Assembly (NCBI RefSeq): GCF_002734215.1
Contig: NZ_NSEB01000023.1
Location: forward strand, 124,102-188,101
Direction of reading: 5' to 3'
Origin: Fredinandcohnia onubensis
Lineage (GTDB): Bacteria > Bacillota > Bacilli > Bacillales > Bacillaceae_L
Length of the DNA: 64,000 nt
In this document: positions 16,782 to 25,677 of the stretch, one piece after another
How positions within the stretch are numbered: position 1 is the first letter of the stretch
How the letters are laid out: every line of letters begins with the position of its first letter
Program-made: the position numbers and the translations under genes
The notes under the pieces: generated by a model
What the model was told of the DNA's origin: nothing
Databases searched by the model: none
The model's input: the letters and a program-made list of their open reading frames with translations, nothing else

Positions 16782-17498
16782 ATGTCTATAGGAATACGAA
16801 TGAATCAGTTTAAAGATATGAAAGTAGAACTGATACGATTTATGATGTCATACAAGTTTGCGCTTGAAGAAATGATGACCAAAATCAATATTTTAAAACA
16901 GGAGTTTAAATATATACATGATTACAATCCCATTGAGCATGTATCATCCCGACTGAAATCACCAGAAAGTATATTAAACAAAATTCAACGCAAGGGATAT
17001 GACTATAGTTTTGAGTCCATCACAGAAAATATCCGGGACATTGCGGGGATTCGAATCACATGCGCCTACATTTCCGATATTTATAAAATCAGTGAGATGC
17101 TGCAAAAGCAAAAGGACGTTACCTTAATCGAGTGTAAGGATTACATTAAAAATCCAAAACCAAATGGGTACCAAAGTCTACATTTAATTGTGCAAATTCC
17201 AATTTTTATGTCAGACCGTGAAGAGCATATTAATGTTGAAATTCAAATCAGGACGATCGCAATGGATTTCTGGGCAAGCCTAGAACACAAAATTTACTAT
17301 AAATATAATAAAGAAATCCCTCAACACATGAAGGATGAATTAAAGGAAGCTGCTGTAACTGCAGCACAATTAGATAAAAAAATGGAGAAACTTCAAAGAG
17401 AAATGAACAAACTAAAGGAATCAACGAAAACGGAAGAGCTTTATACTTTGGATGATAAAATCCTTCTTCCTTATGACTTTTTATCCTTCGACAAATAG
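16782..17498 (+). CDS. ywaC: Small alarmone synthetase, YwaC/RelP type
   Basis: A 238-residue single-domain (p)ppGpp synthetase that transfers pyrophosphate from ATP to GDP/GTP. Family signatures include NPIEHVSSRLKSPESILNKI, DIAGIRITCAYISDIY, NPKPNGYQSLHLIVQIP (G-loop) and EIQIRTIAMDFWASLEHKIY. These match B. subtilis YwaC more closely than YjbM. There is no hydrolase or ACT domain. AAAGGAG precedes the ATG. YwaC-type genes respond to cell-envelope stress in B. subtilis; here it is instead co-transcribed with a TetR regulator, with a strong promoter carrying two operators. Confidence 0.93.
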   Translation: MSIGIRMNQFKDMKVELIRFMMSYKFALEEMMTKINILKQEFKYIHDYNPIEHVSSRLKSPESILNKIQRKGYDYSFESITENIRDIAGIRITCAYISDIYKISEMLQKQKDVTLIECKDYIKNPKPNGYQSLHLIVQIPIFMSDREEHINVEIQIRTIAMDFWASLEHKIYYKYNKEIPQHMKDELKEAAVTAAQLDKKMEKLQREMNKLKESTKTEELYTLDDKILLPYDFLSFDK

Positions 17499-17510
17499 GG
17501 AGAGGTGAAA

Positions 17511-18116
17511 ATGCCTAAGATTACTTTCTTTAATTTACCCGACGACAAAAAACGGACGCTGCTCGAAGCGGCAAAGCAGGAATTTTCAAGTGTTCCGTTA
17601 TTCGACGCTTCAATCTCCAATATTATAAAATCCGCTGGAATTCCACGCGGAAGTTTTTATCAATATTTTGAAGATAAAGAAGATGTCTTTTTCTTTTTAT
17701 TAAGTGAATACGCGAAAGAAAAGAAAGTAGCGTTTTTATCCATGTTAGAAAAGCATGATGGTGATTTGTTTCAAACAATGGTTAACTTTTTCGAATTGTT
17801 CTTAGAGGAAGATGAGGAAGAATTCACCTTTTTAAAAAATGCATTGCTTAACATGACCCATAAGATTGAACGTACGTTTGACAGAATAACGGGCGAAGTC
17901 GAAATGAACGAAAACTTTATGAAGTTAAGTTCTCGAATTAATAAAAGCAAATTGAATGTCTTGAATGATGAGGAATTGTTTCATGCGATGCAAATCATTA
18001 CATCCGTGATGCTGCGCAATTTAATCCATGCCTTTGCTTATGATTTATCATCAGAATCCGCATTAAGAAGCTTTACAATCGAAATGAACCTTTTGAAAAA
18101 AGGACTTGTCCGGTAG
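17511..18116 (+). CDS. TetR/AcrR-family regulator
   Basis: About 201 residues. The HTH is near the N-terminus: DKKRTLLEAAKQEFS, then ASISNIIKSAGIPRGSFYQYFEDKEDVF. This form, with FYQYF and a long acidic helical ligand domain, is typical of YerO-like TetR proteins. The ATG at 17511 is preceded by GGGAGAGG; a GTG two codons earlier overlaps that site. It follows ywaC by 12 bases in one operon and probably represses it through the twin palindromes at 16.6 kb. Confidence 0.88.
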   Translation: MPKITFFNLPDDKKRTLLEAAKQEFSSVPLFDASISNIIKSAGIPRGSFYQYFEDKEDVFFFLLSEYAKEKKVAFLSMLEKHDGDLFQTMVNFFELFLEEDEEEFTFLKNALLNMTHKIERTFDRITGEVEMNENFMKLSSRINKSKLNVLNDEELFHAMQIITSVMLRNLIHAFAYDLSSESALRSFTIEMNLLKKGLVR

Positions 18117-18229
18117 AAGACACGATTTGTGTTTTCTCACCAGACTTTTATTTTTCGAGCCATTTTTTAGCAGATATGGAGTATAATAGAGTGCATTAAT
18201 GATCAGATGGATCACATCAGAATGGATGG

Positions 18230-19159
18230 GTGAATGTGCGAAAACTTTATTTATACGGCATTCTGTTATTTGTCATGGTTGCGTGGGGGCTAAACATTGT
18301 AGCGATTAAAATATTGGTTGAAAATTTTCCACCTGTATCCATTACCGGTCTACGAATCATGGCAGCAGGCCATGTGATTTTTGTCTTTTTATATGTGAAA
18401 AAAGATCTCCAAAAAATGAACCTCCACGAGTTTGGGTATGTTTCACTTAGTGCTTTGACTGGCATTCTTGGCCACCAAGCATTACTTTCTGTCGGCTTGA
18501 CGGGCACGAGTGCCACAAATGGTGCATCCATTCTAGCCTTAATACCGCTCGTTACCAATATTTTGGCGGTGCTTTTTCTAAAAGCGAAAATGACCATTTT
18601 GAAAATCAGTGGTGTGTTTTTAGGAATCATCGGTATTTACTTTATCTTAATCCTGGGTGGAGGGTCATTTACGAAGCTTGCCCTCGGGGATTTTTATGTG
18701 TTTTTATCCGTCATTGCGCAGGCGGTAAGTTTTATTTTTATTCGAAAAGCCTCTTATACATTAAATGCAAAAACGATTACCTGTTACGCTTTACTAATGG
18801 GGGCGGGCTTCTTGATCATGTTAAGCTTTGCGTTGGAAGGGCAGTCTATCACTACAACTGGAGCTGTTCCAGCCTATGTGTGGGTCGTATTTGCTGCATC
18901 TGCGATTATCTCAACAGGTATTGGAAACCTGTGTTATAATTTTGCGATCTCCAAAATTGGACCAGGTGAAACGGCCATTTTCTTAAACCTTGCACCATTC
19001 TTTTCATTGATCGGATCGGTGTTGTTTTTAAATGAAGCATTCAAATTGATTCAGTTAATTGGCTTCGTTTTAATCGTGTGTGGCGTGTTATTAGGAACTG
19101 GTATTTTCGAACGGAAACCTAGGATCGATAAGCAGGTTGAGGTTTCGGTGTCGAAATAG
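18230..19159 (+). CDS. EamA/DMT-family transporter
   Basis: A 309-residue protein of ten hydrophobic helices made of two EamA repeats (the first begins MVAWGLNIVAIKIL, the second around YVFLSVIAQAVSFIFIRKAS). The typical end-of-repeat signature is seen in TNILAVLFLKAKMTILKISG and FFSLIGSVLFLNEAF. Such proteins export metabolites or amino acids; the substrate is unknown. GTG start at 18230, ribosome site weak (GGATGGGTGA region), so GTG 18236 is possible. TATAAT lies at 18182-18187. Confidence 0.85.
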   Translation: MNVRKLYLYGILLFVMVAWGLNIVAIKILVENFPPVSITGLRIMAAGHVIFVFLYVKKDLQKMNLHEFGYVSLSALTGILGHQALLSVGLTGTSATNGASILALIPLVTNILAVLFLKAKMTILKISGVFLGIIGIYFILILGGGSFTKLALGDFYVFLSVIAQAVSFIFIRKASYTLNAKTITCYALLMGAGFLIMLSFALEGQSITTTGAVPAYVWVVFAASAIISTGIGNLCYNFAISKIGPGETAIFLNLAPFFSLIGSVLFLNEAFKLIQLIGFVLIVCGVLLGTGIFERKPRIDKQVEVSVSK

Positions 19160-19164
19160 ATATA

Positions 19165-19200
19165 GGGTCAGCTCTTTTTGTGGGAGCTGGCTCTTTTTTT
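19165..19200 (+). terminator. Intrinsic terminator after the EamA gene
   Basis: GTCAGCTC pairs with GAGCTGGC around TTTTTGTGG, followed by a run of eight T. The stem includes a G-T pair. Confidence 0.8.
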
Positions 19201-19290
19201 GCTTAGGGCACAATTATCTGGAGTTAGGGGACAATTATTGAGTGGTAGGGGGCAATTCAATAAAGTTAGGGAACACTTCAACATTCAAAG
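19200..19290. repeat. About four imperfect 20-24-bp tandem repeats
   Basis: Units of the type TTAGGGGACAATTATTGAG occur in a row: TTAGGGCACAATTATCTGGAG, TTAGGGGACAATTATTGAG, TAGGGGGCAATTCAATAAAG and TTAGGGAACACTTCAAC, drifting with distance. The block sits between a terminator and the ribosome site of the SDR gene. No protein reading is convincing. Confidence 0.6.
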
Positions 19291-19358
19291 CACAACACAA
19301 AACGATGAAAATGGGCTAAAATGGAAGAATAAACTCAAATTTAAGGAGAGAATGACAT

Positions 19359-20144
19359 ATGGAATTAAATTTAAGCGGGAAAACAGCTATCGTTGCAGCT
19401 TCTAGCCAAGGCCTCGGAAAAGCAATTGCAACCCAGCTCGTAAAAGAAGGAGCCAATGTGGTGCTGGCGAGCCGGAGTAAGGACAAACTAAATGCAGTTC
19501 ATGACGAATTATCAGCATTCAATAAGGGAAAAGTTTCTTATTATCAAACGGATATTACCAATAAAGAAGACATTGAAACACTCATAAAACATACAGTTGA
19601 TACGTTTGGCACTATTGATATTCTCGTGAACAATGCGGGAGGGCCACCAGCAGGAACATTTGAACAATTAGATGATGAAGCATGGCAGGGGGCATTTGAA
19701 TTAAATCTATTAAGTTATGTTCGCATGATTCGAGGCGCTCTACCATACTTGAAAGAAAATGGCGGAAAAATCATCAATATTGCATCTTCGTCTATCAAAG
19801 TGCCTATTCCTGGTCTAATTCTTTCTAATACTTTTCGACTAGGAATTGTCGGATTATCCAAAACATTAGCTGACGAATTAGCGCCTTATAAAATCCTCAT
19901 CAATACGGTCGCACCCGGACGTATTGCAACAGACCGAGTGGCACACTTGGACCAAATCAATGCCGAAAAACTAGGAAAGCCGATTGAAGAAATTGAACAA
20001 ATGTACAAAGAAACCATTCCGTTAAAACGCTATGGCGCACCTGAAGAATTCGCCAATTTTGTTACGTTCTTAGTGTCGGATGCTAACTCCTATATGACTG
20101 GGCAAGCCTACTTGGTTGACGGTGGAATGGTGAAGGCGATTTAA
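19359..20144 (+). CDS. SDR-family protein lacking the catalytic Tyr-Lys
   Basis: A 261-residue short-chain dehydrogenase fold. AASSQGLGKAIATQL is the cofactor loop and NNAGGPPAG the NAG motif; a PGRIATDR segment follows the active-site region and the C-terminus is typical (GQAYLVDGGM). Where the catalytic YxxxK should stand, the sequence reads SNTFR (about residues 157-161), that is Tyr to Ser and Lys to Arg. A Bacillus SDR subfamily with this substitution exists, and its chemistry is unclear. ATG with GGAGAG upstream. Single gene. Confidence 0.85.
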   Translation: MELNLSGKTAIVAASSQGLGKAIATQLVKEGANVVLASRSKDKLNAVHDELSAFNKGKVSYYQTDITNKEDIETLIKHTVDTFGTIDILVNNAGGPPAGTFEQLDDEAWQGAFELNLLSYVRMIRGALPYLKENGGKIINIASSSIKVPIPGLILSNTFRLGIVGLSKTLADELAPYKILINTVAPGRIATDRVAHLDQINAEKLGKPIEEIEQMYKETIPLKRYGAPEEFANFVTFLVSDANSYMTGQAYLVDGGMVKAI

Positions 20145-20150
20145 CATGAA

Positions 20151-20176
20151 AAAGAGGACTGTCGCCAGTCCTCTTT
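20151..20176. terminator. Bidirectional terminator between the SDR gene and aspA
   Basis: AAAGAGGACTG (20151-20161) pairs perfectly with CAGTCCTCTTT (20166-20176) around TCGC, flanked by A and T tracts serving both convergent genes. Confidence 0.88.
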
Positions 20177-20178
20177 GT

Positions 20179-21597
20179 TTATGCTCGTTGTAACAATGAT
20201 GAACCGGAAATCCCTGGTTCTGTCATTTCATATGGGTTCAAAATAAGATCCAATTCTTCCTCGGTTAACACATCATATAGCAAGCAAAGTTCACGTACTT
20301 GTTTTCCATTTAAAATGGCTTCTCTAGCAATTCGAGACGCGACTTCATAACCAATATGTGGATTTACAGCTGTAATCAAACCAACACTTCTCTCAACATA
20401 TTCCTTCATACGCGCTTCATTTGGTTTGATTCCTGATAGGCAGTAATCAGTAAATGCTCTGAATGCGTTATTCATAATGCTAAGTGATTGTAATAAATTA
20501 AATGCTAAAACGGGTTCCATGACATTCAACTCTAGTTGCCCAGCTTCTGTAGCTAAGGAGATTGTATGATCATTTCCAATTACCTGGAAGGCTACCTGGT
20601 TAATCATTTCAGGCATAACAGGGTTTACTTTACCTGGCATAATGGATGAACCCGGTTGTCTAGCTGGTAAGCTAATTTCTCCTAGTCCAGCACGTGGGCC
20701 AGATGCCATTAATCGTAAATCATTTGCGATCTTTGACATACTCATCATATTTATTTTTAACGCAGCTGAAACTTCTGCGTAGGCATCGATATTTTGGGTG
20801 GCATCTACTAGATGTTCAGCACCGACTAAAGGAAGTCCACTAATCTCCGCTAAATATTTGACTACATTTTCGATATAACGTGGTTCAGCATTAAGTCCGG
20901 TACCTACAGCAGTAGCCCCCATGTTAACTTCATACAAATGCTGACGTGATTGTTGTATACGCTTAATATCACGATCTAACACGCGAGCATATGCAGCGAA
21001 CTCTTGTCCTAGTCGAATGGGCACTGCATCCTGAAGATGAGTTCTTCCCATTTTAATGATATGGTCAAATTCTTGTGCTTTTTGTTGTAAAACATCTTTC
21101 ATATGCTCCATTGTTTTCAATAATTTCTCTATTAAATTAAGTGTTGCAATATGAAGTGCCGTTGGAAATGCATCATTTGTAGATTGAGACATATTCACAT
21201 GGCTGTTTGGACTTACTTCATTGTATTTTCCTTTTTCATGTCCAAGAATCTCGAGGGCACGATTAGCAATGACTTCGTTTGCATTCATATTAATAGATGT
21301 TCCTGCTCCACCTTGGATCGGGTCTACTATAAATTGATCATGCATTTTTCCATTTATAATTTCATCGGCCGCTTGTACAATTGGCTTGCCAATACCTTCA
21401 TATAAATGTTTCACATCCATATTTGCTAATGCCGCTGCTTTCTTAACCATTGCTAATCCGATAATTAATTCTTCATGGATACGGTAACCAGTTATCGGAA
21501 AATTCTCAACTGCACGTATCGTTTGGACGCCATAATAGGCATCAACTGGAACCTCTTTTTCTCCAAGAAAATCCTTTTCTATTCGAACTTGGCTCAT
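20179..21597 (-). CDS. aspA: Aspartate ammonia-lyase
   Basis: A 472-residue fumarase/aspartase-superfamily enzyme converting L-aspartate to fumarate and ammonia. MGRTHLQDAVPIRLGQEF, MGATAVGTGLNAEP and the superfamily signature GSSIMPGKVNPVMPEM are all present, and the N-terminal GEKEVPVDAYYGVQTIRA is aspartase-like. In B. subtilis aspA usually follows ansA; here it stands alone. Its promoter carries a CcpA-type cre site just upstream of the -35. GGGAGAGGAC precedes the ATG. Confidence 0.95.
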   Translation of the reverse strand: MSQVRIEKDFLGEKEVPVDAYYGVQTIRAVENFPITGYRIHEELIIGLAMVKKAAALANMDVKHLYEGIGKPIVQAADEIINGKMHDQFIVDPIQGGAGTSINMNANEVIANRALEILGHEKGKYNEVSPNSHVNMSQSTNDAFPTALHIATLNLIEKLLKTMEHMKDVLQQKAQEFDHIIKMGRTHLQDAVPIRLGQEFAAYARVLDRDIKRIQQSRQHLYEVNMGATAVGTGLNAEPRYIENVVKYLAEISGLPLVGAEHLVDATQNIDAYAEVSAALKINMMSMSKIANDLRLMASGPRAGLGEISLPARQPGSSIMPGKVNPVMPEMINQVAFQVIGNDHTISLATEAGQLELNVMEPVLAFNLLQSLSIMNNAFRAFTDYCLSGIKPNEARMKEYVERSVGLITAVNPHIGYEVASRIAREAILNGKQVRELCLLYDVLTEEELDLILNPYEMTEPGISGSSLLQRA

Positions 21598-21676
21598 GAT
21601 GTCCTCTCCCTTTTACATATACATTCTAGTAGTAGTAAATTCCGTTTGCTACTAGTTTGCAACTGTCATCCACCTC

Positions 21677-21719
21677 ATTATAACACGTATTTTTGACTTA
21701 CCAACTAAAACCGCTTACA
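21677..21719 (-). promoter_or_regulatory. aspA promoter with adjacent cre-like site
   Basis: On the minus strand TTGGTA (21699-21704), 16-bp spacer and TATAAT (21677-21682) form the promoter. Immediately upstream at 21706-21719 lies TGTAAGCGGTTTTA, which matches the cre consensus TGWAANCGNTNWCA at all but one position. CcpA control of aspartate use is therefore likely; the position upstream of the -35 does not settle whether it represses or activates. Confidence 0.65.
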
Positions 21720-21873
21720 ATTTAAATAATCTATTAATTGGTAAAGTCCAAGCCCTGGTTTGTCCGGACTAAAGGATGAAAAAGCTGAATAGTATATACT
21801 AAGTATTCCGAAACTTTTCTCGTGCTCAATCGTAATAAACGGTATCAGCGGTTTGAGGAAGGAGGGATGAACA

Positions 21874-22185
21874 ATGGTACGATACATGACATTTGCGCTC
21901 CTTGTTACTACTATAGAGATAGCAATCCTCTTTGGAGTTTCCCTCTATTTAGATGCAAATACGTTAACTACCTTGTTTGTTGGCTCTTGTTTCTTTATTA
22001 TAGTCGCATTCATAATGGGCTCCTCAGGCGATATTTTTACAAAAAACTCAGAAATGGCCGTTTTTAATACATTTCTCGGTAGCTACAGAGGAAAGCATGA
22101 AAAAGTACGACTCCGAATTAGTCCATTTTTAACAGGATCTATCCTTTGCTTGATTGTCTATTTTGTACTGAATCATTTTATGTAG
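21874..22185 (+). CDS. Small three-helix membrane protein, function unknown
   Basis: A 103-residue protein. Hydrophobic segments at about residues 6-24, 32-48 and 82-99 flank a basic loop (SYRGKHEKVRLRISP). The length and charge pattern recall DUF3899-type small membrane proteins, but I do not claim the family. AAGGAGG lies eight bases before the ATG, so translation is well supported. Followed by a terminator; single gene. Confidence 0.75.
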   Translation: MVRYMTFALLVTTIEIAILFGVSLYLDANTLTTLFVGSCFFIIVAFIMGSSGDIFTKNSEMAVFNTFLGSYRGKHEKVRLRISPFLTGSILCLIVYFVLNHFM

Positions 22186-22198
22186 AACAATATTTACT

Positions 22199-22234
22199 AA
22201 GCATCTATCCATTTTTTTGGATGGGTGCTTTTTT
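22199..22234 (+). terminator. Intrinsic terminator
   Basis: AAGCATCTATCCA pairs with TGGATGGGTGCTT (two G-T pairs), followed by TTTT. Confidence 0.82.
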
Positions 22235-22357
22235 GCGTAATGATCACTTTCCCGTTGCAGCCTTCTCATTATAAATAGATAATCAAAGCAGAAACTTTTT
22301 TTGACGGAATAAATCTTTTTTCAAATCTTTTCGTCTTACATAATTGAGGTGATAAAA

Positions 22358-22930
22358 ATGCCTGAGGATCAAGAACTAATTGAAGAAATCTTGCGGGGTA
22401 GTCAAGCGGCGATGGAGGTTTTGACAAGGAAGTATTACAAACCGATTTACGCATTTGTCTATCGAAAAGTGGGAAACAAGGAAATGGCGTACGATTTAAC
22501 ACAGGAAATTTTCATAAAAATGATGCAGCGGATCAAATCTTATTCCAATAAAGGTAGTTTTAAAAGCTGGCTCTACACCATTGCCGTCAATCATTGCCGC
22601 GATTATTGGAGAAGTGCTGACTATAAACAAACATCTACGCAAACGGAGCTTCAGGAAACAATCAAAAGTGAAAACAGTCATGTTCCCTACATATTTGAAC
22701 GGAAGGAAACAAGGGAGCAAGTAAAGGCTGCCATTAATAGTCTACCAGATATTCAACGAGAAGCTGTGATTCTGAAATACTATCATGGCATGAAAATTCA
22801 AGAGATAGCTGACATCACGAGAGCTAATGTGTCGACCGTTAAATCAAGATTGAAGCAAGGCCTTGGGAAACTTGCAACAGCATTAAAGAGAGGTGAGGGA
22901 AATGAACAAAAACGACAGAAAAACCGATAA
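22358..22930 (+). CDS. ECF-type RNA polymerase sigma factor
   Basis: About 190 residues. Region 2 reads YDLTQEIFIKMMQRIKSY with the SWLYTIAVNHCRDYWR region-2.4-like end, and region 4 reads LPDIQREAVILKYYHGMKIQEIADI followed by NVSTVKSRLKQGLGKL. The start ATG at 22358 follows GAGGTGAT. The gene overlaps the next by 29 bases. No obvious own-promoter of ECF type is visible upstream. It heads a four-gene operon with a membrane protein and an ABC transporter, so its regulon may include that transporter. Confidence 0.92.
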   Translation: MPEDQELIEEILRGSQAAMEVLTRKYYKPIYAFVYRKVGNKEMAYDLTQEIFIKMMQRIKSYSNKGSFKSWLYTIAVNHCRDYWRSADYKQTSTQTELQETIKSENSHVPYIFERKETREQVKAAINSLPDIQREAVILKYYHGMKIQEIADITRANVSTVKSRLKQGLGKLATALKRGEGNEQKRQKNR

Positions 22931-23714
22931 ATTTGAGATCGATGATGAGATTTTAGAATGGGAACAGGAATTGGGAATGACTTTGGACGAGTTTGATGTC
23001 GAATTTCCAAGTGAGTCTGAAATCATGATGACAGTTGATGCGCTTCGTCCTCACGTTCCTAAGAAAGAAAATAAATGGAAAACACTTGTTGCCAGTGTAT
23101 CAACCGTAATGAAGCATTCAACAAGGGAAGTCTTTTATTTTTCACCATTGTTTTGGGGTTTAAATCTATTGTTTTTACTAATCGGAGTAACTTCAACTCT
23201 TTTTTACGAGGTAGACCCATATCTCATTATGCTGTATGTGGCTCCACTCCCAACATTCATTGGATTAATCGAGGTGTTTAAGAGTGGAAATACCGAGATG
23301 GCTGAACTAGAGATGTCATTTAAATTTAGCCTACAAGAAATTATTTTATCGAGAATGGTTGTCGTAGGAGTCTTCAATATTACCCTGAATATCCTGTTAA
23401 CGATTAGTTTTACAGTCCTTATCCCAGAGGTGATGATTGGAAAATTAATTCTTTATTGGGTAACACCATTTACCATCATTGCAGCGATCATGTTAGTGGT
23501 AGCTTCAAAATTTCGTCGAGCATACACGCTAACCGGTGGGCTAGTCGTTTGGACAGTCGTTGCTGTTTTTCTTCCACAACAAGATGTAATGGAAAGAATC
23601 GAAACGGTTTCAGCAGTGGCATATATTTTGGTAACTGTAGCTGCAACGATTTTTATCTTGATTAAAATGAGTAGAATTTACAAAAGGGGTATTTCATATG
23701 AATTTAACCATTGA
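22902..23714 (+). CDS. Membrane protein with acidic N-terminus, possible anti-sigma partner
   Basis: About 270 residues. Residues 1-70 are a soluble acidic region (EIDDEILEWEQELGMTLDEF), then six hydrophobic segments follow between about residues 85 and 260. There is no zinc-binding HxxxCxxC anti-sigma motif. Position directly after an ECF sigma gene, with a 29-base overlap, suggests it restrains or senses for the sigma factor; this is inference from context. It also overlaps the ATPase gene by 17 bases, so it may equally belong to the ABC complex. Confidence 0.7.
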   Translation: MNKNDRKTDKFEIDDEILEWEQELGMTLDEFDVEFPSESEIMMTVDALRPHVPKKENKWKTLVASVSTVMKHSTREVFYFSPLFWGLNLLFLLIGVTSTLFYEVDPYLIMLYVAPLPTFIGLIEVFKSGNTEMAELEMSFKFSLQEIILSRMVVVGVFNITLNILLTISFTVLIPEVMIGKLILYWVTPFTIIAAIMLVVASKFRRAYTLTGGLVVWTVVAVFLPQQDVMERIETVSAVAYILVTVAATIFILIKMSRIYKRGISYEFNH

Positions 23715-24570
23715 AAATGTGTCAAAAGTCTTTGAAGATAAAAAGGCTTTGGATGCCATAAGTTTAGAATTTACAACAGGAGTGTACGGGATTTTAGGAG
23801 CAAACGGGTCAGGGAAGACGACATTGATGCGCATCCTCGCTAGTGTCATGAAGCCGAGCTCCGGGAGAGTATTGCTGGAAGGTCAAGATATTTCGGTTTT
23901 GGATTATCGATATCGAGATGTCATCGGATATTTGCCTCAGCATGTGGGGCTTTATAAAAATTTTACAGCTGAAAAGTTTTTGCTTTATATTGCAACATTA
24001 AAAGGATTATCAAAGGCAGATGCAAAAGCAAAGGTCATGGAGACATTGGAATTGGTAGGATTAACTGAGCACGCGAAGAAAAAGGTAGGGAAGTTTTCAG
24101 GAGGTATGAAGCGACGAGTTGGAATAGCGCAAGCTCTCTTAAATGACCCGAAAATTCTAATCGTAGACGAACCAACGGCAGGCCTTGATCCAAAAGAGAG
24201 AATCCGGTTCCGAAATCTGTTATCAAAAATCTCAACAAACCGAATTGTATTGTTATCCACACATATTGTGTCAGATATCGAATTCATTGCGAAGGAAGTT
24301 TTGATTTTAAAGTCAGGAAAACTGATTCAAAAGCAGACACCTCAATCGTTATTAAAAGGAATCGAAGAAAAGGTGTGGTCTGTCACAGTTGAAACTGAAT
24401 CTGAAATTACAAAGTTTCAATCTATTTATAAGGTAGGCAACATTGCTCGTGTTGAGGATAAATTCGAGTTACGGATTTTAAGTGATGTTAAACCTCATCA
24501 AAATGCTGTAAATGAACATCCGAATCTAGAGGATTTATATCTCTATTATTTCGATGAGGAGGTGGCTTAA
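23698..24570 (+). CDS. ABC transporter ATP-binding protein
   Basis: A 290-residue ATPase of the ABC-2-type (CcmA/NatA-like) class. Walker A GANGSGKTT at about 34-42, Q-loop YLPQHVG, signature FSGGMKRRVGIAQALL, Walker B ILIVDEPTAGLDP and the switch His in STHIVSD are all present. A C-terminal domain of about 70 residues follows. It pairs with the permease that starts right after its stop codon. Confidence 0.92.
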   Translation: MNLTIENVSKVFEDKKALDAISLEFTTGVYGILGANGSGKTTLMRILASVMKPSSGRVLLEGQDISVLDYRYRDVIGYLPQHVGLYKNFTAEKFLLYIATLKGLSKADAKAKVMETLELVGLTEHAKKKVGKFSGGMKRRVGIAQALLNDPKILIVDEPTAGLDPKERIRFRNLLSKISTNRIVLLSTHIVSDIEFIAKEVLILKSGKLIQKQTPQSLLKGIEEKVWSVTVETESEITKFQSIYKVGNIARVEDKFELRILSDVKPHQNAVNEHPNLEDLYLYYFDEEVA

Positions 24571-25671
24571 TTGGAGCTATTGAAATTTGAATTATATAAA
24601 ATTTTCAAGCAAAGAATGGTGTATGTTGCGTTCCTTTTGTTGATTGTTTTTTCGACGGGATTTACCTATTATCCTGGTGCTGATCAAGAAAGAGCAATCT
24701 ATAAGGAATGGGAAGGGAAAGTTACCGACGAAAAACTTGAAGTTGTTGCCAAGGGCAATGAAGAGTTAATGAAAAAGCAAGACGAAATGATGGAAACCGA
24801 TCAGTGGTTGTCTGAAGATGAATGGACATTGATGGGAGTTTACGAAAATATCGCGTACGGACATCAGGTGGAAATGAATGCTCAGGAAAAAATCAAAGAG
24901 CTTGCTGGGGAAAATAAATATAATACTGAACTTAAAGCATCCATGTTAAAGGAGATTGATACCTCTTATTTCGCTTATAACAAAGGCCCGTCAGAAATCA
25001 TCGATTATGCAAGTGTTTTTTCGGTATTCATCACTGGAGCCATGCTTTTGGTGGGGCTATCTAGTATGTACACCCAGGAATATAGCTCTGGGGTGGACAA
25101 CTATATTCTTAGCTCGAAAAAGGGAAGAGGATCATTGCTAGGTGCAAAGATTGGAGCTGCCTTAATTTATACCGCTATTGTTGTAGTGGGATGGGAGATT
25201 TTTAACATTGCGTGGAACCTGATTCAATATGGGAACAGTGGCTGGGAAACGTCCATCCAATATACCTTTAAATACTATTTTTCGCCTTATAGTTTTACAA
25301 TGCTAGAGTACCATTTACTTCAAATAGGATTTCACTTGCTAGGAGCATGTAGTTTTGCCATTATGATTGTGCTTATCTCGTCTACTTGTAAAAATGCTTT
25401 GGTTTCACTTATCGTCAATGGTGCAATCTTTTCGATACCATACTTTTTGGTAGAAACACTTCAACTTCCTAATTGGGTAGAGGATATCTTCCAATTTTCG
25501 TTTATATATTACATGAATGTTGAGCCATTTTTTGATGATTTTAACACAATCAATCTGTTTGGATTCCCTCTACTCTACTCGGTTGTTGCGCTGGTTGTGA
25601 TGATTGGGGTTTTCGTTGTGATTCCAATTTTAACATCACGCGTTGTGAAAAATAAGGAAGTTACTTCTTAA
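24571..25671 (+). CDS. ABC-2-type permease
   Basis: A 366-residue membrane protein. A first hydrophobic segment (about 15-30) is followed by a large charged extracytoplasmic region rich in Glu/Lys (about 35-130), then five or six helices toward the C-terminus. This is the common layout for ABC-2 permeases of NatB/export type. TTG start immediately after the ATPase stop, with GAGGAGGTGG upstream. Substrate unknown; the operon is coupled to an ECF sigma factor. Confidence 0.85.
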   Translation: MELLKFELYKIFKQRMVYVAFLLLIVFSTGFTYYPGADQERAIYKEWEGKVTDEKLEVVAKGNEELMKKQDEMMETDQWLSEDEWTLMGVYENIAYGHQVEMNAQEKIKELAGENKYNTELKASMLKEIDTSYFAYNKGPSEIIDYASVFSVFITGAMLLVGLSSMYTQEYSSGVDNYILSSKKGRGSLLGAKIGAALIYTAIVVVGWEIFNIAWNLIQYGNSGWETSIQYTFKYYFSPYSFTMLEYHLLQIGFHLLGACSFAIMIVLISSTCKNALVSLIVNGAIFSIPYFLVETLQLPNWVEDIFQFSFIYYMNVEPFFDDFNTINLFGFPLLYSVVALVVMIGVFVVIPILTSRVVKNKEVTS

Positions 25672-25677
25672 GTTTTT

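Noticed and set aside
19178-19405. 75-codon frame running through the terminator and repeat block.
   Set aside because: It spans a terminator, contains the tandem repeat, and overlaps the SDR start; no protein-like features.
21705-21887. 60-codon minus-strand frame upstream of aspA.
   Set aside because: It overlaps the aspA promoter and cre-like site and has no ribosome site.
22280-22357. ECF-type self promoter before the sigma gene (GAAAC ... CGTC).
   Set aside because: GAAAC and CGTC are present but about 36 bases apart rather than 16-17, so no ECF promoter is claimed.
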